The notes below the pieces were generated by a model. It saw only the letters and a list, made by a program, of their open reading frames with translations, did not search any database and had not been told where the DNA came from. The translations under genes were made by a program, and so were the position numbers. From Daedaleopsis sinensis (taxonomy: Eukaryota > Basidiomycota > Agaricomycetes > Polyporales > Polyporaceae), in NCBI GenBank assembly GCA_033807695.1, contig CM066300.1, positions 1,178,001 through 1,242,000 of the forward strand: DNA of 64,000 nucleotides. Direction: 5' to 3'. Below, piece after piece: positions 1-9,374 of this stretch; position 1 is the first letter of the stretch; each line of letters opens with the position of its first letter.

Positions 1-603
1 CACCGCGAAGAGGATCTGGAGCGCACGGCCTTTGAGCTTGCGGGGCAGACTCCAGTAACACGGAGTTCCTGAAGTAGCAGCTTCAGACGCCGCAATGAGG
101 TCTGGCTTCAACGGGGCAGCGCCATCGACGCCGTCCGCCGTGGGCCGATCGAACTTCGAGAAAACGAGTTCGGGTTGCCAACGGTTTGAACGCTTTTTTA
201 GACCCAAGCGACGGGCGAGCTTGTCGTAGGCCGTGTCACAGCTGGCGACACACTCAGTGAGGAATTTTTGAATGTGAAGGTAGGTCTTCCTTTCTTCTTT
301 AGGGAGCACGGGGCCAGCGACAGAGGAGACATTCCTGAGAACTTCCATCATAAGTGCTGAGGGGTTGTCGGGAGCTGGAATATCGGGAGGAGTGTTCCAC
401 GACTTGGGAGACAGCTTGTCTGCGACGTGTTCTGCACTGAAAGTCCATGCCTGATCCCCAATCTCGGCACGTATCACGTCTTTCAGGTCTTGGTCTTCGT
501 GTAAGCGTGAGGCAGGCGGGGATTCGGATTCCGAGTGAACGCGGGAGCTGGACGGCTGAGAACTAGGCGTGCTCGTCGTGAACTGTGGTCTCTGCTGTTG
601 CAT
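1..603 (-). CDS. N-terminal part of a possible FunK1-type (fungal-type) protein kinase; runs off the left edge
   Basis: An open frame of 201 codons begins at the ATG at 603 and is still open at base 1, so the C-terminal part lies outside the window. The first 30 residues are Gln/Ser/Pro-rich. A predicted helical stretch follows, with EERKTYLHI near residue 95, and then a block ending in LKPDLIAA near residue 165. In basidiomycete FunK1 proteins (PF17667) a similar arrangement precedes the kinase lobe: a helical part, then a KPD-type motif that leads into a strand. No kinase catalytic motif is inside the window, so the family call is an inference. The frame remains open upstream of this ATG but has no other ATG. 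The last 15 or so residues before the edge could already be intron. Confidence 0.5.
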   Translation of the reverse strand, partial: MQQQRPQFTTSTPSSQPSSSRVHSESESPPASRLHEDQDLKDVIRAEIGDQAWTFSAEHVADKLSPKSWNTPPDIPAPDNPSALMMEVLRNVSSVAGPVLPKEERKTYLHIQKFLTECVASCDTAYDKLARRLGLKKRSNRWQPELVFSKFDRPTADGVDGAAPLKPDLIAASEAATSGTPCYWSLPRKLKGRALQILFAV

Positions 604-1337
604 GAGGGCGAGGGCGGATCGATGGTGGTTGAACGTCAACTTGAACACTTGAAGATGCACAGTCACTTGAGGTTAGGCTTGCCAGGCGAGCGAACCCCGA
701 TGGCAAGAAGCTGAAGATTGCAGCGTGCGCGGTACACGATCATTAACGGATACGTACGGTCGTATGGTCGGCTCAAAGATACGTGCGGAGGAGTGCGGAG
801 GGGCTCCCCGCCGCCCGATAATTGGATAGGGATTGGGATTTGTATACTATGTACTATATATGACGGCCGTTAGTGCGTCTTGCCAATTTAAGCTCGCGCT
901 CGCTCGTCTGCAGCTGCTGAAGCGCTGACGCACAATGCATAACGCGTTCTCGTCTTCTGGTCACCGGCGGCGCGTCGACGATACCGCCGCAGCGTCACCG
1001 TTCCGGATGCAACCCAGATGATGTTGTATATTTCATTTATGGGGATCTACGCTAGAGTACGTTACACTCATACATACACGCGCAAACCACAGGCTTGGCT
1101 TGGCTTGAGAGCGAGCCCCAACGGCCCCGGGCAAGAAGATTACAGCGTGCGGTACACCTTATTACACGGATTATTACACGGATACGTATGCGTATGGGGG
1201 GATTAAAGGGGAGCGGTTAAAGGGGACAACAATAAGTTAGCTCGGCGCCGAGCGAACCCTATCACGATCACAGCGACGAAAACAAAAACGAAAAGAGCGA
1301 GCGAAAACAACGCTCACCCTACGCACGCCTTCACGAA
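604..1337. other. Intergenic region, 734 bp
   Basis: It lies upstream of the FunK1-like gene and downstream of the serine-rich gene. An AT-rich patch near 838-865 contains repeated TATA-like words. I see no convincing ORF, RNA gene or repeat here. Confidence 0.5.
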
Positions 1338-4181
1338 TCACGCACACGGGCCAGCACTGGCCGCCTTCCCCCGCCGCCAGCCGGCGCGCACGCGGGATAT
1401 AGCTGATCGGCCCTCGAACGACGTCGACTGCGGCCGCGCCCCGTACCCTCCCCCGTGCCCTTCCTCCGCGTCCGGGCCCGGGTCCGTGTCGAGGGAGAAG
1501 CGCGAGCTGCACTCCACGCTTGGGCTCGAGCACGCCGAGTAGAACGCGGTCGACGCGGTGGCTGGGCTCCACACCTCCTCCTCCTCCTCGGCAGCCTCGA
1601 GCGCGGGATCCTGCAGCTGCAAGCGCGGAAGTGGCGAGGGGGACAGGGACAGAGCGGGCGACATACAGTCGATTGAGAAGCTGTCGCCCTCGAGGATCGG
1701 GGAGTTGTCGCGGCCGAGTGCGCAGGAGCCGGAGTCCCAGCGCCCAGCGGCGTCGTGCCGCGCAGACGAGCTGGAAGAGGCCGTGACGGTGGAGATGGAG
1801 TCTGCGGAACGCCTCCTGTTCGCGGGTGAGATGCGCATCATGGGCGTCACGGAGCGGGAGGGGCCGTCGGAGGCGTGCTCCGACCATGGTTCGCCTAGCG
1901 AAGAGGGGGTCCCGAGGACGCCTACTGCGTCGGTGCGCTCCTGAGAAAGAGTATCCAGAGCGCACCTGCCCAGCGAGCTGCCGAGGGGAATAGCAGACCG
2001 TGGATGGTCGTCTGACACCTCCCTGCGGTGTCTCATCCCGCCCGACCGGGGAACTTCGGGGGATGCAGGTAGAGACTTGTGGGCCCGTGCGATGCGGCTA
2101 TACGGGTCCTTCGGTGGCACAGGTGGGGCAGTCGAAGACATCGGAGGCTCAGGCAGAGGGCGATCCGGCGGCGGCAGCGACGGAGGCAAACGAGAGTGCA
2201 GGATGCTCGTCGGTGGGAGTGGGAACACGAGGCATTCGGAGGGAGACGACATCATACCCCGCTTTGACTGAGACCTGAGCATCGAAGGCGGAGTGCGCTT
2301 GGGTGAGGACGCAGATCGAGCAGTAGCGGAGGGAGGTGTTCCAGGAGGAGTAAGAAGAGACCACGCCGAGGGAGGTCCTTGGTGCTTGCGAGTCCACATA
2401 GTCGGAGGGCCACGACCAGGAGAATCTTCCGTGTATATCGAACACGATGATGGGAACGTGTACGCGGTTGAGACAGGAGAGGCGGGAAGGCTGTTCCTCG
2501 TCTTCGTGCGAGACTTGCCAGGTGACGCGTTCCAGGTGACCGTCCTGTTCGCGCTGTACGGAGAATATTGCATGGAATGCTTGCGAGAAAGCAAAGAACT
2601 CGGAGGGCGAGGGGTGCATTGGGCTGGTAGCGCGATGTCGGCTTTGGCGAACGGATCTGCCTCGGGCGTCAAGACACGTCCGATCGCGAGTGAGTCCTCG
2701 TCTTCTTCCAGGGAGCGCTCTCCGCTGTGACCGTCTGCACTAGCAGCGTACGTGTGCGTTGGAAACCGCGAGAAGGTCGACATGGGAGAGCTCGGAGTCG
2801 ATAGCGAAGATACTGTCGATAGTGTCGAAGGAGAACACTCGGCTGAAGGACCTTCGGAGCCAGTAGAGATGCTAAGGTTCAACTTCGAGCGCCCTCGTGC
2901 GCGCATCTTGGTGGGGAATGCAAGACTGACCAGATTGGACAGACGGCTAGATAGACTGGAGCCCGAACGGGTACTGGCCTATAAGATGCGCTGGTGAGAG
3001 AAACGTATGATGACGAAAAATAAGCTACTTACGGTCGACTCGGAGGTGCTGGTTGCACTACCACGCCTCTCGAACACGTACGGAGGGGGCAGCGGATCGT
3101 CGTCGTCGTCGTCTATAAGATCCGTCAGAGGAGGCACAGCGTTCAGACCAGGCACAGGAGGAGCATCCCTGGGACGGGTGAGAGGGGACGGCATGTCGGT
3201 GCTCGGACGGTAGTCCCAAAGGCCAAGGCCAGCGTTAGGGTTTCCGGTCAATCGTTTAGAAGGACTGGGTCGATGACTATCCTCTTTCAGGCCGTGGCCG
3301 TTACTTCGCGACTTTCGCAAGGCAGGCAGACGGGTATGTATACGGGCCGCTCCAGTGGGAATATCGGGGCGACTGTAGGAAGGTGCGAGGGGCTTAGAAA
3401 CCTGATAACCTGAGTCGTCGAAGAACGAAGAGGGGAAATCCTCCGTGTACGAGTCGCAAGCACTGCTAGAGGTCCGGACGCGGGAGAGGACGTGGACAGT
3501 GGAGGAGGTGGTGGAGGTAGCGGTAGCGGGGCGGCTATATGCGCGGTTGGAGCGAACTGGGGAGTCGTCGAAGAAAGAGGTAAGGACAGGGGTGGGAGAT
3601 CGGGTGCCTGAGGTGGTGGTTCCTGAACGCGAAGGGAGGTCTGGAAGAGGTGGCGGGGTAGAGTCGCGCTTAGGAAAGGAGAAGAGAGATCGGGAGAGAC
3701 TTTCAGTGCGAGAACGGGGACGAGAGAGGTCGACCATGCTCCAGGGGGAGAGGGCACGAGAAAGGGAGTGAGAGGGGGTAGGAGAGAGAGAGGGGACGGG
3801 TAAAGGCTGGAAAGGATCGAGGGGGGTGGGAGAGGGGTCCTGAGCACGTGAGCGCAGAACCAACGCCGAGGCTCGAGAGCGGACTTGGTGGAACACTCGG
3901 AGAGCGGTGATCGTTCTGGAACGCGCGTTGGATGGCGGAGTCGACCGGTGTGGTGAGAGACTGTCCAGACTGGGAGAGCGCAGTGGAGTGGATTGTTCGC
4001 CATCAGGGTCGGCCGAGAGAGAAGAAGAAAGAGAGTGAGGAGAAGCAGGAGTGAAAGAAAGGAGAGGCTGGTCGGACGAAGAGGTATTGTCCGCATCGTG
4101 GAGGTGGAATGCGGACGAGACGAGCTCGCTGAACTCCTCGACGGTGAACGGGGCGTGGCGAGGGTTGGCAGCGAGGGCCAT
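1338..4181 (-). CDS. Serine/proline-rich hypothetical protein, 929 aa, two exons
   Basis: Exon 1 is 4181-3033 and exon 2 is 2978-1338. The 54-nt intron has a GTAAGT donor and an ATAG acceptor, and both junctions are phase 0, so the join continues the frame without a stop. I do not recognise the family. The N-terminus (MALAANPRHAPFTVEEFSEL) looks folded. The remainder is low-complexity Ser/Pro/Arg sequence with many SPS and RSxS words, as in disordered, phosphorylated regulatory proteins. An acidic run (IDDDDDD) is followed by PLPPPY, a PPxY motif that could bind WW domains of Rsp5/Nedd4-type ligases. No membrane segment or signal peptide is visible. Long opposite-strand ORFs here are shadows of its GC-rich codon use. 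Confidence 0.7.
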
Positions 4182-6015
4182 CGGGGAAACAAGAAGAGAA
4201 GGAGAGTGAGGAGAAGATAAATACGAGAAGGGAGATGGTGGTGGTAGGAGAACAAGAGGGAGCGGAGGGCTCGGGTGGACAGAGACGCGTCATAAGTCGG
4301 CCAAGAGACGGCCGGGCGGAATGTTGGGCACTGGAGTGACAACCTGGTGGACGAGGGGCAGTCGCGCCAGACATCCTCCCTGACACCTGCCGCTTTCGGC
4401 CAAATCACCCGCCACCGCACGTCCGTCCGTGGCAGCTCTGTTTCCTCCAGTCCCACTTGCTCGGCTCTCTCTTCTGTGATGCGCGTCGGTCTGCCACCCT
4501 CGCCTTCTCCCATCTATCGCGCCCTTTCCGCAGATCACACCCGCGACCCACTAGAAGCCCACTCGCGCCCTCTCGCCAGCCATCCTACCTTCCATCCCCG
4601 TCCGGCTCTTCTCCACCTCGGCGCGTACCCACTCCGGCGGCTGCTCCCTATCGACGTCGTGCGCCCGCGTGTGTGAACATGCCATGTCTTGTTGCGCTGG
4701 AATGAAATGACTGCATGTCCACTGGCCACTCGACCGCCCACTGCTTGAATAACATGAGCGGCGAGCTACGAGCATGAGCGGATGCCTCACCCAAGGCTAT
4801 GCAATCGCCAGCTGTCGCGAACATGGCGACGGTAGGTGCCAAACCGGACTTCTATATCATGAGGGGCGTGAGCGGGCGATCGCCCATCCGTTGGGCGCAA
4901 CTACCGGCGCCGGTGGGCCGAGACGGGGCTAGGTCAGTGCGCTATTTATCGGGAAGAACGACATACACATGCCTCGGATGATGATTTGCGCTGGATGCGG
5001 AATACATATGCATGCTGCATTCGGCCATGCTGGCAGTCATCGATTATTCAGCAAGCAATAGTTACCGTCTAACCTGTTTCTTCAGTGACGTAGCTGCGTG
5101 CACATACTCTGGCAGATGCGACACTCTGCGGCTGCGCGGAGGAAACGTCACTCATTTCGACAGCGGAGTGCGTTGATTCCGGATCCGCCTTCTTGAGCAC
5201 CGCCACCGGCTGTCTGAGAGACGCTCGTCCAAGCCAAACCCCCCATGAGCTCGCGATATCACAGGCTTGGACCTGCACGACAAATGGCCCGACGAGAAGA
5301 TGAAGCTTGGTTGTTGCGACGCATTTAAAAAATACGCGACTCCGGCAAGATTTGTACACAAAGTTCAAGGCGCCGAGAACGTTCCAGTTAGTAGCATGAT
5401 GGTTAGTCACTAGCCTAGCCGTCACGGTGGACGAATCCTCGCGTTGAAGCATGCGCAAGTGATAGTGCGTATCTATCTGTTCTCAATTGCCCCATTTTCC
5501 CAGCGACTTCGTCTCCGGGATAGGTGCCACTGGCTCGTCGCGTGCGACTCGTCGAACCTCGCGAGCTTCCTCTGTCGGCACGCGGACCTTGCACGTCCGG
5601 AGGGCTCATTCACCGTGGGTTCTCGGTGCCTTGAAATTGGCAGGCCCTGTCGAGTGCGTCTGAGCAGCGAATCCCTCAATCCGCGAGGTCAAGACTCGGA
5701 GGTCAGTCGGACAAGGACAACTTGAAGTGGAGTAGACAGCACTTACGCGTGGTAGAGACCGAGTCGAGCGAGTCGTCGGTCGAGTCGAGTGCAGCCGATG
5801 TAGAAAGTTCACATAACCCGGGGTTCGAGACAGAGACATTGGAAAACAAAGTGGAACTCGGTCTACTGTGATGTTGGTACAATGAATAATGGCTGGGATA
5901 TAGTACAATGTGATGTTTGCAGTCATCCTGCGTAACCGTGCGAGGACCGAGAACCTTCGAAAGCAACGACGAGAGAAGCACACGATCCCGAGGACAAGGG
6001 GGGAATGGAGCTGAG
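4182..6015. other. Intergenic region, 1.8 kb; its right part is the first unit of the tandem repeat
   Basis: 4182-5809 holds only short overlapping ORFs on both strands with no recognisable protein. A few GTAAGT-like donors occur on the minus strand (for example near 5750), but they do not link into a convincing gene. From about 5810 the sequence aligns with 7170-7410 and 8580-8775, which marks the beginning of the repeated block. Confidence 0.45.
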
Positions 6016-6798
6016 CTAGGAAGCGGTCACACCCCGCCTGCCCGGGAACACAGACTCGTCGACCAGCCATGTATGCGGGAAGTCGGGAGGCTGTCGTTTC
6101 CGAACGTCAGCTCAACCGATGGCGCGCCCAGGGCCCAGCGACAAACGAAACGCTTACCACGACTGGATCCACATCGCCCAGGGCCTTGTGGTACTCGACC
6201 CAGTCCTGCTTTGCCTTCTCGTCCATGCGCCGGAAGACTTCGTGCCGGCGCATGCGGACCGCCGCGAGCACTATAGATGCCCTCCACTGCACAGCGAGGA
6301 CTCAGGATTGCCGTGAGCCCTCGAGCTCCTGAAACGGAGACTGGTTTCGCAGGAGGACGTGCCGGGAAGGTGGCGCGGGTAGAGCACGTTGACGTACGGG
6401 ACATTCTTGAACGCCTTCCGCCTGAAGAGGTCGCGCGGTAACCACGTGTCGAGGTACGCGCGCGTCGCCGGGTCCGTGAGCGGCAGGTCAGGCGGGGTGC
6501 TCAGGCTGTCCCGCAGGAAGAACGCGGCGGTCCCGGGGAGGATCCACCCGTCCACGGGCTTGCCGGACTCGTCCGCGTACGTGACGGGGATGAGCGAGGG
6601 GGGCTGGATGGCGTTGCGCTCGGACCAGTAGTAGCAGACGCAGTCGAGAGGGCCGTTGCATTTGATGTCTTCCCAGGAGATGCCGTACTTGAGGACGCAG
6701 AGCTGGGCGATTTAGTTGAGGTTGAGGAGGTAGCCCCCGACGGCGATGTCCACTCTGACACGTTCTTTGCGTTTGGGTGGCTGAGACACGTCGGTCAT
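6016..6798 (-). pseudogene. Decayed copy 1 of the tandem orphan gene family
   Basis: It is homologous along its length to the intact copy at 7425-8154. The ATG at 6798 opens the same MTDVSQPPKRKER start, but codon 29 is TAA (6712-6714) where the intact copy has a His codon. After the stop the frame stays open and closely similar to copy 2 up to the LYPRHLPG segment. Two more differences affect splicing. The first intron donor reads GCACGT where copy 2 has GTATGT. The second exon has a 4-bp CTAT insertion just after its expected start; a new TATAG acceptor there could restore the frame at the cost of four residues. The last exon (6090-6016) encodes PPDFPHTWLVDES plus a tail longer than in copy 2. 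No later in-frame ATG would rescue the N-terminus. Confidence 0.75.
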
Positions 6799-7424
6799 CG
6801 CGCGGAAGCTTGCCAGAGATGCGAGAGAGTTGTGTATTAGAGTGTCGCTTGAGCAAGCAGTGAACTTGCTAAAGGGAGGCCCAGGTTATTTCTATTGGTC
6901 AGAGCTTCCAGAAGAGGTATCCGCCGACGATATTTTCCTGCCACATTTAACTCGATGGTTAGACGCATCAAAATAATCAGAGAGAGAGCGGAGCGTACTT
7001 AGGCTTGAGTGCGAGAAGTCGTGAGGCTCCAGCTGAGTAGCGAGCGAGTGTGGAGGGTGAGTGAAAGGGTTGAAGAATCGCCGGTAGCCGCCGGACGTTC
7101 ATGATGTTGGGCGTTTATCATTCTCCATTGTCCATACAGCGTGCAACAACTACTAGCTAGCACTCGGGCAACCAAATGTACAACATTACCCGGGATTCCA
7201 TTGGAGGTGAAAGTGAAATTGAGGTCTACTATGATACTAATACAATGAATATTGGCTGGGATACAGTACAATGTGATGTTTGCAGTGATTCTGCGTAACC
7301 ATGCGATGACCGAGAACAATCAAAAGCAATGACGAAGAGAACACCCGATGCTAAGGACAAGGGAGAGATGGAGCTAACTTGCAAGCGGTCAAACTGCCCG
7401 GGTATATCCACCAAGAGCGACTTG
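6799..7424. other. Spacer between repeat units, 626 bp
   Basis: It contains the 5' flank of copy 1 (6799-6990) and the 3' flank of copy 2 (about 6991-7424). Both parts have counterparts in the neighbouring repeat units. No separate gene is seen. A short ORF (MFSVIAWLRRIT...) is shared with unit 3, but it is explained by the duplicated DNA and is not called. Confidence 0.55.
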
Positions 7425-8154
7425 TCATGTAGATTCGTTGATTAGCCATGTAGAGGGAAAGGAGGGAGGCTGTTGTTTCTGGACGTCAGCTCAACTGATG
7501 GCACGCCCGGCGACAAACACTTACAACGATCGGATCCGTGACTCCCAGGGCCTTGTGGTACTCGACCCAGTCCTGCTTCGCCTTCTCGTGCATGCGCCGG
7601 TACACTTCGCGCCGCAGGCGGAATGCAGTGAGCACTATGCCCTCCACTGCGCAACGAGAATTGCCATGAGCGCCGCTGAAACGGAGAATGCTTTTTAGGA
7701 ATATTGGTAAGGACATACCGGGAACATCGCGGGGGTAGAGCGCGTTGACGTAGGGAATATCCTTGAACGCTTTCCGCTTGAAGAGGTCGGGCGGGAACCA
7801 CGTGTTGAGGTAGGCCCGCGTCGCCTTGTCCGTGATCGGCAGGTCGGGTGGTGTGCTGTTCCTGGGGAAGAACGCGGCGGTCCCGGGGAGGATCCACCCG
7901 TTCAGGAGTTTGCTGGGGTCGGACTCGTCCGGGTAGGTGATGGGAATGAGGGATGGGGGCAGGATGGCGCTGCGCTCGGTCCAGTAGTAGCAGACGGAGT
8001 CGAGAGGGCCATTGCATTTGATATCTTCCCGGGAGATACCATATTTGAGGACGCAGAGCTGGGCGAGATGGTTTAGGTTGAGGAGGTAGCCGCCGACGGC
8101 GATGTCCATGCTGATACGCTCTTTGCGTTTGGGTGGCTGAGAGACGTCGGTCAT
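7425..8154 (-). CDS. Orphan protein, intact copy 2 of the tandem family, about 200 aa
   Basis: Exons are 8154-7719, 7646-7525 and 7469-7425. Introns are GTATGT...GCGCAG and GTAAGT...CAACAG. Phases agree and the sum is 201 codons including the stop. The last acceptor was chosen because the same junction in copy 1 gives the matching PPxFPxTWLxxES ending; an acceptor nine bases upstream is also possible. I do not recognise the family. Visible blocks are a basic N-terminus (QPPKRKER), GGYLLNLNHLAQLCVLKYGI, CNGPLDSVCYYW, GWILPGTAAFF and a C-terminal helix-rich segment (REVYRRMHEKAKQDW). There is no signal peptide, membrane span or known catalytic motif. Conservation of the exon structure between the two copies supports a real gene. 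Confidence 0.65.
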
Positions 8155-9374
8155 GACGCGGACGTTTTCAGAGGTGCGGAGAGAGGTGTGGTGGGGTGTT
8201 GCTTGAGCAGGCAGAGAACTTGCTCAAGGGATGGATGCTGGTTAGAGGTTCCGGAAGAGGTAAGTATCCGCCGTTGAACGACCTTTCCGGGTTCCCTGCA
8301 TTGAGATGGTGAGACGTGTTATAAAATAGAGAGTGAGAGGTGTGTACTTAGGCTCGGGTGATAGAAGCGGTGAGGCTCCAGCTGAGTGGCGAGCGGGTAT
8401 GGACGGTAAGTGGATGGGAGGAGGAAGTTGAAGAGGGTTGCTTGAAGTTGAATTTGAATCTCCGGTAGCGGCCGGGCCGTCGGACATTTATTCATGCTGG
8501 GCAGTACCGGCAACTACTATTCAAGTTTAAGTCATGCAGCACGTACTTAGCATTCGGGCAACCAGTTGTATAACGGCACGTACGAATACCGGGGTTTCGA
8601 GACAGGAACATTGAAAATGAAAGTGAAATGGAGGTCTACTACGATACTACTACAATGAATAATAGCTGGAATATAGTACAAGGTGATGTTTGTAGTGATT
8701 CTGCGTAACCATGCGATGACCGAGAACATTCAAAAGCAACGACGAGGAAAGCACACGAGCCTACGGACAAGGGAGTGAGTGAGCTGCGCTTTGATCAGCA
8801 CTCAGTACTCTTCTTCAAGCTGCTTGAGAAACATAGAAACATAACACATTGCATAAGCGACAACGACGTACAAACGTACAAGAAAGGAGAGGGGGGCCCA
8901 GGGCTTTTGAGACGTCGCATATATACCGCTAGCTAGAATACAAGTAATGATACATTGTCTGAGTGATCGAAAGTCGACGGCCGCGAGCCAGGGGTATCCA
9001 AGACCCGGCCCGGCCTGGCCATATTCTTCAGCGAGCGCGAGCAGCGAGACACAACCACAACCACAACCAGCGGGGGCCAGACCGTGCTGTTTGTACAAGG
9101 CGATAATACGAATGCGGGCACGAGGATGATGCATGATGAGCGACGACGATAGTGTGCAGTCCATATGTGGAGCGGGGGCGGATGGTTAAGTTATCTTCGA
9201 CCGGCGGGATAGCGTACACGGCGTTCTGATTCTCGAGATAGCGGGGGATGTGAGGGCAGACGGACGGGGCGAGTGCATGCATGTAGTAGACAGCAGCGGC
9301 CGAGGTATCGGGTGCGAGACGGCGGACGTCTGTTGATAGCGACCTACAGCGAGGGGAGGGGGGACTTCAAAGCT
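8155..9374. other. Intergenic region, 1.2 kb, with promoter of copy 2, gene-less third repeat unit and PSP1 3' flank
   Basis: 8155-8330 matches the 5' flank of copy 1. 8331-8775 is the truncated third repeat unit, which has no gene copy. 8776-9374 is unique sequence downstream of the PSP1 stop. It includes a (CCACAA)n-like run near 9052-9068 and nothing I can interpret as a gene. Confidence 0.5.

Larger units (their letters stand above)
5810..8775. repeat. Tandem three-unit segmental duplication, period about 1.36-1.41 kb
   Basis: Three diverged direct copies can be aligned by eye. The anchor GGTCTACT followed by TACAATGAAT occurs near 5857, 7222 and 8631. Each anchor is followed by closely similar sequence containing a CGTAACC-TGCGA-GACCGAGAAC block, and then by an AAGCAA-GACGA block. 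Units 1 and 2 each carry a copy of the orphan gene with its 5' flank (6016-6990 and 7425-8330). Unit 3 keeps only the region downstream of the gene (about 8331-8775); beyond that the sequence is unrelated. The copies carry many substitutions and small indels, so the duplication is not recent. Confidence 0.8.

Noticed and set aside
1237..1965. 242-codon minus ORF overlapping the Ser-rich gene, and several long plus-strand ORFs at 1455-2730
   Set aside because: They are Arg-rich out-of-frame shadows of the GC-rich Ser/Pro coding sequence, with no motif or splice logic.
5069..5609. Possible minus-strand exons with GTAAGT-like donors near 5070-5760
   Set aside because: The pieces do not join into a consistent frame and show no recognisable protein; part lies in duplicated flank DNA.
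8547..8729. Short ORF MFSVIAWLRRIT-type shared by the repeat units (also 6999-7319 and 5606-6070)
   Set aside because: Similarity follows from duplication of the whole DNA segment. The frames end at different points in each unit, so selection on a protein is not apparent.
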